DNA of 64,000 nucleotides from Chitinophaga sp. YR573 (GCF_900110995.1 NZ_FOJF01000001.1:4376803-4440802); one strand, 5' to 3'. Positions 1 through 9,916 are shown, counted from the stretch's first letter. Numbers and translations are program-made. Notes: generated from the sequence alone by a model not told the origin.

Positions 1-90
1 AGCAACGTACGATCTACAATTGCATATATGAGGCAGTTAAACGTCTCAGGCATCACTTCTCCACCAAACATATTTCTTAAAAAATCTTAA
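1..90 (+). CDS. C-terminal fragment of upstream gene, possibly ECF sigma factor
   Basis: An open frame enters at base 1 and stops at TAA 88-90, giving 29 residues that begin SNVRSTIAYMRQLNV. The VRSTI stretch resembles the recognition helix of sigma region 4, and SusC loci with an STN domain and FecR are normally preceded by an ECF sigma factor. The fragment is too short to identify on sequence alone, so the assignment is mostly contextual. The rest lies outside the window. Confidence 0.35.
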   Translation, partial: SNVRSTIAYMRQLNVSGITSPPNIFLKKS

Positions 91-145
91 AATTTTACGG
101 TAAAAAACGCTGGTTCTTCCGTCTTACTATTAAGTAAACCACGGA

Positions 146-1177
146 ATGAAGGACTATTTATTATACCACGTTGTGGATTTCATCACAGATGAGTCATATC
201 TACGTTATTATTATAGGGACAATGAAGAAGATATTAGATTTTGGTCAGAATGGATAATACTTCATCCTGAAAAACTGGACATTATTATATCAGCCAACAA
301 TTATATTGATGCCTTCTCCGTGCGGATTTCCGAATCTGAATTTCAGAAAGAACAGCAACGCCTTGCCTATGCATTAAATGCCCTTTCATTGGATAGCGAT
401 TTATGCCACAATGAAGAACCGGACATAGCTGTTAAACCACGAAAATTCAGAAGAAGAATAGCCGGTGCCCTGGTCTTTGCAGCAATAGGTGCTATTGTGT
501 ATATAGCCTTGCCGAAATCTGCTTCTCTTGAGTCAGAAAAGGTGACGATGATAGAAAAATACGTCCCCAAAGGTCAGTTCGCAAAAATTACACTTCCCGA
601 TAGTTCAGTAGTAGAGCTGAATGCTGATAGTAAGTTGACATATCCGTCGAAATTTACAGACTCCTCAAGGGAAGTGCAACTAACTGGCGAAGCGTTTTTC
701 AACGTGCAACAAGATCCGCAACATCCATTCCACGTAATCACCAAAAACCTCACTATTACCGTACTCGGTACTTCTTTCAATTTGCAGTGTTACCCGGATA
801 AAGGCCAGGCAAAGGTGGCATTGGTCACGGGTAAGGTTGGGGTGAACACTGAAGACAAACAAACAATAGAATTAACACCTTCCGAAATGGGCGTTTTAAA
901 TATGTCAGATTTATCGCTCAGGAAAAAGAAGTTCGATATAAATGAAGAAACAGGATGGAGACAGGGCATTGTCGTATTTAAGAATGCAGATTTTAAGGAG
1001 ATAGCCGACCGCTTTGATAAGATGTACAATATCCGGCTAATAAATCTAAGCCATAAAAAGGAGTTCAGATTTAATGGATCATTTACCAGAATCTCAGCAC
1101 AAGAACTAGTAAAAAGTATTTGCCTGTCAAAACAACTTTCATTTACAACCAACGGAAATGTAATAACGATTCACTAA
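146..1177 (+). CDS. FecR-family anti-sigma factor / sigma regulator
   Basis: This is an inner-membrane protein that relays the state of an outer-membrane SusC transporter to an ECF sigma factor. Residues 1-100 form the cytoplasmic anti-sigma part, residues 105-122 are a single membrane helix, and the periplasmic FecR domain spans about 137-230, with the family pattern GQFAKITLPDSS and a later GTSFN segment. The last 70 residues resemble the C-terminal DUF4974/STN-like domain of Bacteroidota FecR proteins (VVFKNADFKEIADRF). Length 343 is normal. It lies 16 bp upstream of a SusC gene that carries an STN domain, the standard arrangement for trans-envelope regulation of a polysaccharide utilisation locus. 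Confidence 0.9.
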   Translation: MKDYLLYHVVDFITDESYLRYYYRDNEEDIRFWSEWIILHPEKLDIIISANNYIDAFSVRISESEFQKEQQRLAYALNALSLDSDLCHNEEPDIAVKPRKFRRRIAGALVFAAIGAIVYIALPKSASLESEKVTMIEKYVPKGQFAKITLPDSSVVELNADSKLTYPSKFTDSSREVQLTGEAFFNVQQDPQHPFHVITKNLTITVLGTSFNLQCYPDKGQAKVALVTGKVGVNTEDKQTIELTPSEMGVLNMSDLSLRKKKFDINEETGWRQGIVVFKNADFKEIADRFDKMYNIRLINLSHKKEFRFNGSFTRISAQELVKSICLSKQLSFTTNGNVITIH

Positions 1178-1193
1178 ATATTCCTAACACTAA

Positions 1194-4100
1194 ATGAACA
1201 ATGCCATGAGTAGACTAGCTATACTCAGAGGGAAAGTATTGCATGTACTTTTCCTAATGATAGCGATTTCCCTGTATTACAATGCAAAAGCCGGACCTGT
1301 TGAGAGAGATCAGGATTATATTGGCACTATTGTTAAACTGAATAAAAAGAAGTTTTCATTAGCTGAACTTTTTACTATCGCGGAAACGCAGACCGGTGTG
1401 AGGTTTGCCTATGATGCTTTGGAATTGAATGTAAATGAGTCAGTAGAAGTATCGGCTAAGAAACTCAAATTAAAAGAACTTCTTTCCGAAATAAATAAAC
1501 AATCTGGCGCTTCTTTTGAATGGTCGAAAAATATAGTTACAGTAATACCGCCTCAGAAGAATCAGAAGAATACTACAGCAGCTCAACCACAAACAGAAGT
1601 GAGCGGAAAAGTGGTTGACAAAAATGGACAACCTGTTTTTAAAGCAGTGGTTTTAGTAAAAGGAACTAGTATAGGCACAACAACTGATGAAAATGGCAAA
1701 TTCAAAATTAATGCGAAGCCAGGTGATGTGTTAGAAATCAGGTATGTTGGTTACCAAAACGTTGAAATAAAAGTGACGAATACCTCAGACATCACAGTAG
1801 TGTTGAATGAATCTAAAGTAACATTGAACGATGTAGTGGTGGTTGGTTATGGTACACAAAAGAAAGCAAATTTAACAGGCGCTGTTGGAGTAGTTAAAAT
1901 GGAAGATATGGAAACCCGGCCATTAACGAATGCCGGTATGGCCCTGCAGGGTACCGTTGCTGGTGTATATGCGCTGCAAAATTCAGGAAAGCCGGGTGAT
2001 GATGGCGCTGTCATTGATATACGTGGTGTAGGTACATTTGGTGATAATTCTCCACTGGTATTAATAGACGGAGTTCCTGGAAATATAAACGATGTTAGTG
2101 CAAACGATATCCAGTCCATGTCTGTGTTGAAAGATGCGGCTTCATCTTCCATTTATGGTAGCAGGGCTGCTAATGGCGTAATTCTGGTGACTACTAAAAA
2201 AGGCACTGTCGGAAAATTAAGAATTAATTATAACGCCTATATCGGCACACAAAGCCCAACCAGATTACCGAAGGTCTTAAACTCTGTTGACTATACAACA
2301 CTGTATAATGAGGCATCTTTAAATTCAGGAGGTGCAGTTGTATATACTGATGCTACCATTCAGAAATATGCGGCACATAATGATCCGATGTTCCCGGACA
2401 TCGATTATTTTAAGGTATACTATGGAGATGCGTCCACCCGGAATCATCGCCTGAGCCTTGCAGGTGGAACTGATAATATTAACTATGCATTAATGGTTGG
2501 TCAATTGAACCAGAATGGTGTGCTTGTAGGGACCAATTATAAGAAGACAGACTTCCGCTCAAATATTGATGCCTATTTCTTAAAAGATAAAAGGTTAAGA
2601 GTTTCATCAAAATTAGCCGGTAATCTTGGTGTTAAAAATGAACCTACAGATCTGTGGAGTGCTGAATGGTATGCATCGCTTGCGCCTATTCATCCCTTAC
2701 AAAACGCAAATGGACAATGGGTGTCTGTAAATGGAGAACGGAATTTCTATGGTGAAATTAAAGAAGGAAGCACCGCACAAACAAAACGTTACAATTTCAG
2801 CGGACAAATAGAAGGTGAATATAAGATCCTGAATGGCTTAAGCGCCCAGATTACTTACGGATATAATGTGACTTCTTCAAAGGCGAATGCTTTCCATGCA
2901 AATGTAACATTGTATAATGAAAGTGGTACTACCACTGATTTAGCTTCCAATTTAACCGTTACCGATGAAACAGATGTTCAGACATTAATGACTTCACTCT
3001 TAAAGTATAACAAGGCGATCGGAAAACATGAGTTTAATATACTCGGAGGTTATTCCGAAGAGGAATTCACTTATGACTGGGAAAGCGGTTACCGTGCCAA
3101 CTTCGTTAATAACACGCAGCGGGTACTTAGCCTCGGAGATGCTTCTACACAAACCAATAATGCAGGCAGTTACGATCTTGGATTGCGTTCCTATTTTGGA
3201 CGTATCAATTATAATTTCGACGGCAAATATCTGTTTGAAGCAAATATCAGAAGAGACGGTTCATCCAGGTTTTCTCAGGGAAATCAATGGGGCACATTCC
3301 CTTCTTTTTCCGGAGGCTGGGTAATGTCAAAAGAAAGATTTATGGAAAAGCTGGACTGGCTTAGCCATCTTAAATTGCGTGCTTCATGGGGTAGATTGGG
3401 TAATCAAAACATAAACACTTATTACAACGGAAGCGATATTTTAAGCTCAGGACAGAACTATTCTCTTGGTGGTACTTTATATTCAGGAGTAGCTGTTACT
3501 GCTATGACCAATAAACAGTTGACCTGGGAAACTGCTCAACAGCTTGACTTTGGTGTGGATCTGGTTATGAAAAATGGTTTTGAATTTACTGCAGACTATT
3601 TCGACAAGAGAACAAAAAACTTATTGCTGATTCAACCTATACCGCTTACAATGGCATTATCTGCACCATATGCAAATGCCGGAGAAGTACAGAACAAGGG
3701 TATAGAAGCATCTCTGACCTACAGAAAGGAGTTTTCAAATGGTCTTAAATTGAGAGGAACTTTGAATGCTTCTCATATAGTAAATAAAATAACCAGTATG
3801 AATGTTGCTGAGCAGCTTACTTCTCCTAAAGCGATTAAAGTAGGTGCTGCTATCAATTCATTCTATGGGTATAAAATGGACGGAATTTACCAGATCTCCG
3901 ATTTTACCTGGCAAAACAACAGCGATCCTACAGTAGCATACGCCGATCGCACTTACACGATGAAACCCGGAGTAGTAAAGGTCTCTAACTATACAGCGCA
4001 ACCTGGTGATATCAAGTATAAAGACCTGAATAAGGATAACGTAGTTGATATGAATAATGACAGGGAAATAATTGGAAGCCAGTTTCCTGATCTTACCTAT

Positions 4101-4559
4101 GCCTTCAATTTCAATGCAGAATGGAAAGGATTTGATGTTGGTTTCTTCTTACAAGGGGTTAAGGGTATTCAGGGATATACTTACTATGAGATAGCTTCTC
4201 CATTCAGTGGTTTTGCTAATATGGGCTCATGGTGGCTTAACAGATGGACACCACAAAATCCATCTAATACTTTACCACGACTGACCCTGGACGGTGTCCG
4301 CAATGGCATTCATTCATCTTTTTACATGGAAGATGCGTCGTATTTACGTCTGAAAAATGTTGAACTGGGTTACTCCATAAGTCCAAAGATTCTTTCCCGT
4401 GCGGGTATCAAATCGCTCAGACTTTATGGAAATGTGCAAAATGCCTTTACCATTACCAAATTCAAAGGTTTTGATCCTGAACAGACAGTTGGTCAGACCA
4501 GAGCTCAGGCCTTCCCGCAGGTTCGCGTAATGACGATGGGTGTAAATGTTAATTTTTAA
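1194..4559 (+). CDS. SusC/RagA TonB-dependent outer-membrane transporter with STN domain
   Basis: A TonB-dependent importer of oligosaccharides across the outer membrane. After a signal peptide (about residues 1-33) come an STN signalling domain (about 46-120), a CarboxypepD_reg-like beta sandwich (about 136-210, SGKVVDKNGQP to VGYQNVEIKV), the SusC-typical linker VVVVGYGTQKKANLTGAV, a plug domain (IDGVPGNINDVSANDIQS, SSSIYGSRAANGVILVTTKKG) and a long beta barrel ending in an aromatic-containing strand (VNVNF). Length 1121 fits STN-type SusC proteins. The STN domain and the adjacent fecR imply substrate-dependent ECF sigma control. An in-frame ATG at 1206 is an alternative start. Substrate cannot be read from the sequence; the GH5-like enzyme downstream suggests a beta-glycan. 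Confidence 0.95.
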   Translation: MNNAMSRLAILRGKVLHVLFLMIAISLYYNAKAGPVERDQDYIGTIVKLNKKKFSLAELFTIAETQTGVRFAYDALELNVNESVEVSAKKLKLKELLSEINKQSGASFEWSKNIVTVIPPQKNQKNTTAAQPQTEVSGKVVDKNGQPVFKAVVLVKGTSIGTTTDENGKFKINAKPGDVLEIRYVGYQNVEIKVTNTSDITVVLNESKVTLNDVVVVGYGTQKKANLTGAVGVVKMEDMETRPLTNAGMALQGTVAGVYALQNSGKPGDDGAVIDIRGVGTFGDNSPLVLIDGVPGNINDVSANDIQSMSVLKDAASSSIYGSRAANGVILVTTKKGTVGKLRINYNAYIGTQSPTRLPKVLNSVDYTTLYNEASLNSGGAVVYTDATIQKYAAHNDPMFPDIDYFKVYYGDASTRNHRLSLAGGTDNINYALMVGQLNQNGVLVGTNYKKTDFRSNIDAYFLKDKRLRVSSKLAGNLGVKNEPTDLWSAEWYASLAPIHPLQNANGQWVSVNGERNFYGEIKEGSTAQTKRYNFSGQIEGEYKILNGLSAQITYGYNVTSSKANAFHANVTLYNESGTTTDLASNLTVTDETDVQTLMTSLLKYNKAIGKHEFNILGGYSEEEFTYDWESGYRANFVNNTQRVLSLGDASTQTNNAGSYDLGLRSYFGRINYNFDGKYLFEANIRRDGSSRFSQGNQWGTFPSFSGGWVMSKERFMEKLDWLSHLKLRASWGRLGNQNINTYYNGSDILSSGQNYSLGGTLYSGVAVTAMTNKQLTWETAQQLDFGVDLVMKNGFEFTADYFDKRTKNLLLIQPIPLTMALSAPYANAGEVQNKGIEASLTYRKEFSNGLKLRGTLNASHIVNKITSMNVAEQLTSPKAIKVGAAINSFYGYKMDGIYQISDFTWQNNSDPTVAYADRTYTMKPGVVKVSNYTAQPGDIKYKDLNKDNVVDMNNDREIIGSQFPDLTYAFNFNAEWKGFDVGFFLQGVKGIQGYTYYEIASPFSGFANMGSWWLNRWTPQNPSNTLPRLTLDGVRNGIHSSFYMEDASYLRLKNVELGYSISPKILSRAGIKSLRLYGNVQNAFTITKFKGFDPEQTVGQTRAQAFPQVRVMTMGVNVNF

Positions 4560-4569
4560 TTGAACAGTT

Positions 4570-6123
4570 ATGAAGAACTTACATAAAATCACTTTTCTCC
4601 TTTCAGTATTGCTTTTTACAGGTTGCTCAAAGGATCTTTTGAATAAAACGCCAAAGGACCAACTATCGCCTTCTACATTCTTTCAGAATGAGACACAATG
4701 CAAAATGGCCCTGATAGGCATTTATAACGCTATTCAGCCCAATGCCACACCGGCACATTTTTATCAGTTCGACTTTATGTCGGATAACGGTTATTGCCAG
4801 GATTCATGGCAGGGATCGAAAGAAGTGGGTGAGTGGCTTACAAACTCCTCAAGTTGGGCGCCCTATGCTAAATGGACGCAGGATTATAACATCATATCAA
4901 GAGTCAACGAATTTCTTCAGGACATTACCACTGCAACCGTAAGTGATGATATAAAAACAGCCATGTCTGCCGAAGCTAAATTTTTGAGAGGTTATGCTTA
5001 TGGTGACCTGATCGCTTATTTCGGGGATGTTCCGCTTATTACGAAAGTACTGGCATTATCAGATGCTTATGTGTCAAGAAGTGCTAAAGCTGACGTGCTT
5101 ACTCAAATTATTTCAGACTTTAATGAAGCAGCAGCAGCTCTTCCTGCTTCCTATTCAGGAACAGATGTTGGTCGTGCTACAAAAGGAGCTGCACTTGCTT
5201 ATAAAGCAAAAGTTTTGCTTGCAAACCAAAAATGGACGGATGCTGCACAGGCAGCCCAGGATGTTATAAATCTTGCAGCGTACGATTTATACCCCGACTA
5301 TGCAGGCACATTCACTGAAGCCCATGAAAATAATATAGAGGTTATTTTTGATATTCAATATATCCCTACAACACAGGCTCAACCATGGCCATCGGCAGCC
5401 TTGTCGCTTACCAGCTGGCCCACAGCAAATGTTACGGCCGACCTGATTAATTCTTATTACATGCAGAATGGATTGCCGATTACGGATGCAGCCTCAGGTT
5501 ATGATGCGCAAAATCCTTTTGTGAATCGTGATCCACGATTAGCTGCATCAGTGGTGTTACCAGGTTCGCAATTCGGTTCAGGAACATTTATACCTTCCCT
5601 CGATCAGGTGCCTTGTGGTGCAAGACCACGTAAAAATGCCAGTATTGGTATTGCTGATGTTAATAATTGTTCGCTGAACACGATTTTAATGCGTTATGCT
5701 GATGTATACCTGATGCGTGCAGAAGCACTTATCGAATCAGGAAGTACAGATCAGGAAATTTATACTTTGATTGATAAAGTCAGAGCCAGGGTAAATATGC
5801 CAACAGTGGAAGCTGTTGAAGGAACAGGATTGAATCAGACCCAGTTAAGGGCTATTGTACGACATGAAAGGAGAGTAGAATTTTATAATGAAGGAACACG
5901 CTATGCTGATATGTTAAGATGGCAGGATGCTTCCCTGGTGCACGATGTTTATGGCTACGATAAATCCTTACTTTCAGATCCTTCAAGCTCTGCAACATGG
6001 ACCTTTAAACAGGTTAAAATGGAAACGAGGACTTTCGATGCAACAAAAGCATGGTTGTGGCCCGTTCCCCAGGGTGATATTGATATAAATAAAAATCTGT
6101 TGCCAAATAACCCTGGCTATTGA
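4570..6123 (+). CDS. SusD/RagB family glycan-binding lipoprotein
   Basis: The surface lipoprotein that forms a lid on SusC and binds the incoming glycan. The signal sequence ends in a lipobox with Cys19 (FTGC), followed by the family hallmark KTPKDQLSPSTFF. TPR-like helical segments include AEAKFLRGYAYGDLIAYFGDVPLI, and the C-terminal SusD_RagB region has MRYADVYLMRAEALIE, RHERRVEFYNEGTRYADMLRW and WPVPQGDIDINKNLLPNNPGY. Length 517 is typical. It starts 10 bp after susC and is certainly cotranscribed. Confidence 0.95.
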   Translation: MKNLHKITFLLSVLLFTGCSKDLLNKTPKDQLSPSTFFQNETQCKMALIGIYNAIQPNATPAHFYQFDFMSDNGYCQDSWQGSKEVGEWLTNSSSWAPYAKWTQDYNIISRVNEFLQDITTATVSDDIKTAMSAEAKFLRGYAYGDLIAYFGDVPLITKVLALSDAYVSRSAKADVLTQIISDFNEAAAALPASYSGTDVGRATKGAALAYKAKVLLANQKWTDAAQAAQDVINLAAYDLYPDYAGTFTEAHENNIEVIFDIQYIPTTQAQPWPSAALSLTSWPTANVTADLINSYYMQNGLPITDAASGYDAQNPFVNRDPRLAASVVLPGSQFGSGTFIPSLDQVPCGARPRKNASIGIADVNNCSLNTILMRYADVYLMRAEALIESGSTDQEIYTLIDKVRARVNMPTVEAVEGTGLNQTQLRAIVRHERRVEFYNEGTRYADMLRWQDASLVHDVYGYDKSLLSDPSSSATWTFKQVKMETRTFDATKAWLWPVPQGDIDINKNLLPNNPGY

Positions 6124-6128
6124 TTTTT

Positions 6129-6230
6129 GAGTGCCCTGCAAAACCCTTTCATTTTTATTGTGATGGTGCATTCGCACCATCACAATAAAAATGCTCTTTG
6201 ACCCAAATAAATCAAGCTGAGCCCCTACAG
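6129..6230 (+). repeat. Double-hairpin dispersed repeat, copy A
   Basis: The first hairpin is degenerate (only the right arm GCCCTGCAAAACCC remains). The second is perfect: a 19-bp stem (6151-6169 with 6174-6192) and a 4-nt loop. The trailing GCTCTTTGACC and AAATAAATCAA segment is shared with copy C. It directly follows the susD stop, so it may also end susCD transcription. Confidence 0.8.
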
Positions 6231-6276
6231 TATTGTATGTATTAGTTTATTCATTCCACACATAAATACAATCCAC

Positions 6277-7740
6277 ATGAAAAACAACATCTTTGTTCTG
6301 TTAATTTGTTCACTGGCAGTTTTGGCCGGTTGTTCAAAGAAAGAAACGGTTTTACAAAAACCACTTTCTACTTCTGTTGCAGTGGCAGGTACCGCTACTG
6401 CAAATACAAATGGTTTCCGGGGGATAAACTGGGCAGACCCTAACGGTAACGAGGCCCCCTCAAGAGTAGTCACACCCAGTGGCTTGACATCTACAATAAC
6501 AGCAACAAATGCGGCTATTGTTGCAAAGCGTATTTCTGATTCTTTAAAAGCAAGCGGTGGTACAACAATTCGAATGCCGATCACCCCTCTAACCGCGAGC
6601 AATTCCACTTATTGGCCGGTATATCAGGCGGCTATTAATGCAATTGTAGCGAACGGCTGTAATGTGGTTCTTTGTTACTGGCCAGACGGAGTGCATCATG
6701 TGCCCGACACTACACAATGGTACACGATGTGGAAACAGGTTGACACTGTTTATAAGAACAATGGATCTGTATATTATGAACCCATAAACGAACCTGTAGA
6801 TTATTCAGGTACTGATTTATGTAATCTGTATGCCAATTTCCTGAATACACTTCATCCTGTTTCCTGGAAATGTATTTTAGATGGTACCGGATATGCGGGA
6901 GAAGTAATCACCGTAGGGAATGATAGCCGGTTAACCAGCCATTATCTCGGGCTTCATTGCTATTGGTGGTTTTATGGATCGTATAACGTATGGTCAAGTT
7001 ACTATAATATAGTATCAGGTAAAGTAGGCTCATATGCAGCAAGAACTGTTATTACGGAAATCGGTGTTGAAACATACCGTAATGTTAGTTTCTGGTGGCA
7101 GTGGGATACGGGAGTATATGAAGACCAGGCATTCTTAACAGGAGGTTTGGCATATTCAAAAGATAATCAGATGGGGACTATCGCCTGGTCAGGTGTAAAT
7201 GATATTGACACATATCGCTGGTATGTATCAAACACGAATGTTACAGAGGTGAACCCGGGTTGTGCTAACATGTTCAGATGGGCATGGGGGCTTAGTACCG
7301 CACCAAAATGGCAGGGGCCAATTGCTGATGGAAGAATTAAACTAAAGAACCGGGCCAGCGGCCTTATGCTCGATAACCTGGGCAGCACAACAGACGGTGC
7401 AACTGTAGCACAATGGGCTGATGGTACCAGCGCCAATCAGCAATGGAATCTGAGCTATACAGCCGGTTATTATACATTAAGTTGCGTTACCGGAAAAAAC
7501 TGCCTTGACGTAGGCAGTAATACTACCGACGGTTCTGCTGTTCTGCAGAAGGCCTTAAGCTTTAGTAATACCAGCCAGCGCTGGTCAATTGTTTCTGTTG
7601 GAAGCGGTTACTATAAAATAATTAACCTCGCTACCGGTAAATGTCTTGATACAGGTGGTCTAACGGCTAATGGCTCGGGTATGCAACAATGGTATAGTGG
7701 TTCAAGCTATAACCAACAATGGTCAATCGTTGTACTATAA
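6277..7740 (+). CDS. GH5-like glycoside hydrolase lipoprotein with C-terminal ricin-type (CBM13-like) domain
   Basis: Predicted surface or periplasmic endo-acting glycosidase. A lipoprotein signal ends at Cys19 (LAGC). The catalytic domain (about residues 45-340) looks like a (beta/alpha)8 cellulase-superfamily enzyme: GFRGINWADP near its start, YYEPINEP with the presumed acid/base Glu172, HCYWWF at 228-232, and VITEIGVET with the presumed nucleophile Glu261. Residues 345-487 form a beta-trefoil lectin with repeated QQW/QRW motifs (NQQWNLS, SQRWSIV, NQQWSIVVL). It lies 153 bp after susD and is probably the enzyme of this locus. Substrate (glucan, mannan or other beta-glycan) is not determined. 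Confidence 0.82.
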   Translation: MKNNIFVLLICSLAVLAGCSKKETVLQKPLSTSVAVAGTATANTNGFRGINWADPNGNEAPSRVVTPSGLTSTITATNAAIVAKRISDSLKASGGTTIRMPITPLTASNSTYWPVYQAAINAIVANGCNVVLCYWPDGVHHVPDTTQWYTMWKQVDTVYKNNGSVYYEPINEPVDYSGTDLCNLYANFLNTLHPVSWKCILDGTGYAGEVITVGNDSRLTSHYLGLHCYWWFYGSYNVWSSYYNIVSGKVGSYAARTVITEIGVETYRNVSFWWQWDTGVYEDQAFLTGGLAYSKDNQMGTIAWSGVNDIDTYRWYVSNTNVTEVNPGCANMFRWAWGLSTAPKWQGPIADGRIKLKNRASGLMLDNLGSTTDGATVAQWADGTSANQQWNLSYTAGYYTLSCVTGKNCLDVGSNTTDGSAVLQKALSFSNTSQRWSIVSVGSGYYKIINLATGKCLDTGGLTANGSGMQQWYSGSSYNQQWSIVVL

Positions 7741-7760
7741 TTTATAATAAAGATAATTTT

Positions 7761-7848
7761 TGGGTATTGCAGGGCGAAGCCCTGCAATACCCTTTTAATT
7801 TTTATGTGATGGAGCGAAGCCCCATCACATAAAAATTGCTCTTTGAGA
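7761..7848 (+). repeat. Double-hairpin dispersed repeat, copy B
   Basis: Both hairpins are intact. Hairpin 1 has a 14-bp perfect stem (7762-7775 with 7779-7792) closed by a GAA triloop, so its tip reads GCGAAGC. Hairpin 2 has a 16-bp stem (7797-7812 with 7822-7837) around AGCGAAGCC. GCTCTTTGA follows, as in copies A and C. It lies 20 bp after the glycosidase stop and could work as a terminator. Confidence 0.85.
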
Positions 7849-7922
7849 CTACCTGAAACATATCATCCTCTTTTCCTTTATATTTGAAGTATACCAACTC
7901 AATCTTACAAAAAGTCTCACGG

Positions 7923-9095
7923 ATGAAAGAAGTATTTATAGTTTCAGCAGTACGCACGCCCATAGGCTCTTTTAACGGTGCATTGGCCGCTTTACCCGCT
8001 ACACAATTAGGGGCTATCGCCATCAAGAATGCACTGGAAAGGGCAGGAGTGGCAGCCTCAGAAGTCAACGAAATTTACATGGGCAATGTACTCAGTGCAA
8101 ACCTGGGGCAGGCACCGGCCAATCAGGCCAGCATTTACGCAGGTGTACCTGTAAATGTTCCCTGTACAACCGTTAATAAAGTATGTGCCTCCGGTATGAA
8201 AGCGATCATGCTCGCCGCACAGAGCATCATGCTGGGTGATAACGACCTGGTAGTGGCAGGTGGCATGGAAAGCATGAGTAACGTTCCCTATTACCTGGAT
8301 AAGGCCCGTAACGGCTATCGCCTGGGACATGGTGCTGTTACCGACGGCATTATCCGCGATGGTCTCTGGGACCCTTACAAGGACTTCCACATGGGTAACG
8401 CCGCAGAACTCTGCGCCACAGAATACAAGATCTCCCGCCAGGACCAGGACGAATACGCTATTCAAAGCTATCGCCGGGCAGCTACCGCCACAGAAAGCGG
8501 TTACTTTAAAAACGAGATCATTCCCATAGAAGTACCAGGCAAACAGGTAGTGACGGTTACCGAAGATGAAGATTACAGGAAAGTCAACTTCGATAAGATC
8601 CCAACCCTTAAACCTACTTTCCAGAAAGATGGTACCATTACCGCCGCCAATGCTTCCAACCTCAACGATGGAGCAGCAGCGGTAGTACTGGTAAGCGGTG
8701 AAAAGCTGAAGGAACTGGGATTAAAGCCACTGGCAAAGATCATCAGTTTTGCTGATGCTTCACAGGCCCCGGAATGGTTTACCACCACACCCGTAAAAGC
8801 CATCAATAAAGCATTGGCTAAAGCCAGACTGACAGTAGCCGATATGGATTTTGCAGAGATCAACGAAGCATTTTCCTGTGTACCTATCGCCAACGAACGC
8901 GATTTGGGTATGGAACCCGGCAAAGTGAATGTATGGGGCGGAGCAGTAGCAATGGGGCATCCTATTGGTTGCAGCGGTGCCCGTATCGTAGTTACACTCA
9001 ACTTCATATTACATCACAACAAGGCCCGTTATGGCGTTGCTGGTATCTGTAATGGCGGAGGTGGAGCCAGCGCTATCATTATTGAAAGAATATAA
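7923..9095 (+). CDS. Acetyl-CoA C-acetyltransferase (thiolase)
   Basis: Condenses two acetyl-CoA to acetoacetyl-CoA, or thiolyses 3-ketoacyl-CoA. Thiolase signatures are VNKVCASGMKA with nucleophile Cys88, GGMESMSN, NEAFS, the C-terminal GHPIGCSGAR histidine motif, and CNGGGGASA with the second catalytic Cys. The ATG at 7923 (MKEVFIVSAVRTPIG) gives 390 residues, the family length; a longer frame from 7884 adds 13 unlikely residues. A TATATTTG box at 7879-7886 lies 37 bp upstream and is a fair -7 element, although no clear -33 box accompanies it. Confidence 0.95.
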   Translation: MKEVFIVSAVRTPIGSFNGALAALPATQLGAIAIKNALERAGVAASEVNEIYMGNVLSANLGQAPANQASIYAGVPVNVPCTTVNKVCASGMKAIMLAAQSIMLGDNDLVVAGGMESMSNVPYYLDKARNGYRLGHGAVTDGIIRDGLWDPYKDFHMGNAAELCATEYKISRQDQDEYAIQSYRRAATATESGYFKNEIIPIEVPGKQVVTVTEDEDYRKVNFDKIPTLKPTFQKDGTITAANASNLNDGAAAVVLVSGEKLKELGLKPLAKIISFADASQAPEWFTTTPVKAINKALAKARLTVADMDFAEINEAFSCVPIANERDLGMEPGKVNVWGGAVAMGHPIGCSGARIVVTLNFILHHNKARYGVAGICNGGGGASAIIIERI

Positions 9096-9099
9096 ATAA

Positions 9100-9735
9100 T
9101 TACTGATGCAGGCTGATGATGGTATCGATCCGGTTCCCCAGTCTGCCTGCATCTTCCATTGCCCTGAATTGCATACGAACACTGTCTTTACCGGTTTTCT
9201 CCATTTTAAGTCCGCGGATGCCATAAGGCACATCAAATCGGGTATTTTTTTCAAATAACCAGTATTTATCTTCTACCAGGCTATAATCAGGTTCCCTGTT
9301 TAAAATCTCTACGGTTTTAGCCTGCAAGGCATAATCATCATCTATTTTATAAGATTCCAGATGGCCATCGGCCAGCAGCCCCAGTCCCATTACCACGGTA
9401 AAAAGACGCAGTGGTGGCAGCAGTAACCCAAATATCAGCAGGAAAGGAAAACCAAAGAAGCAGGTGAGATAGGCAAACTTGCCGGAAGTATCCTGTGGCG
9501 TTAGCCCATACAGTACAATCCCCGAACCTGCATAGAATGTAAAGAATACCCGCTCCGTATAACTACCCTTAAACCCATATCCGCTGATCAGTAGCAACAG
9601 GCATAAAGCAGCAAAGAAGAGGAATACGAAGTGGAAATACCAGAGTAAACCGGTGATCATAGGTACTTTCACCTTTTTTATCTTGCAGGAAATGGCTGCC
9701 AGGAAACAACCGGATAGGACAGTAATGGTAAACAT
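9100..9735 (-). CDS. Hypothetical membrane protein
   Basis: No family recognised. The 211-residue product begins with an N-terminal hydrophobic segment and has at least two further membrane helices (about residues 26-50, and FLLIFGLLLPPLRLFTVVMGLGLL at about 96-120). It ends in a soluble charged tail of about 85 residues. Its stop lies 4 bp from the convergent thiolase stop. The tail contains the pattern KTGKDSVRMQFRAMED but no catalytic motif that I can name. Confidence 0.7.
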   Translation of the reverse strand: MFTITVLSGCFLAAISCKIKKVKVPMITGLLWYFHFVFLFFAALCLLLLISGYGFKGSYTERVFFTFYAGSGIVLYGLTPQDTSGKFAYLTCFFGFPFLLIFGLLLPPLRLFTVVMGLGLLADGHLESYKIDDDYALQAKTVEILNREPDYSLVEDKYWLFEKNTRFDVPYGIRGLKMEKTGKDSVRMQFRAMEDAGRLGNRIDTIISLHQ

Positions 9736-9787
9736 AGGACAGGATATTACTGCTAATATATATTATATTTTAAATATACAATGATAG

Positions 9788-9916
9788 ATTTTTGGGTGCA
9801 GGACGAAGCCCTGCAAAACCCCCTCAATTTTTTGTGATGGTGCGAAGCACTATCATAAAAAATTGCTCTTTGACCAAAATTTGATCAAAATAAATCAAAC
9901 TGAGTCGCTACCCCCT
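9788..9916 (+). repeat. Double-hairpin dispersed repeat, copy C
   Basis: Hairpin 1 is GGTGCAGGACGAAGCCCTGC, with one mismatch. Hairpin 2 is TTTTGTGATGGTGCGAAGCA with a near-complementary right arm that carries one change. Both carry GAA loops. The right flank (GCTCTTTGACC, AAATAAATCAAACTGAG, CTACCCC) matches copy A almost fully. Unlike the other copies it lies upstream of genes on both sides (minus hypothetical, plus pdhB), so it is not simply a terminator. Confidence 0.8.

Noticed and set aside
790-1152. 120-codon minus-strand frame inside fecR
   Set aside because: Fully antisense to a well-supported FecR domain, with no family features and no start context.
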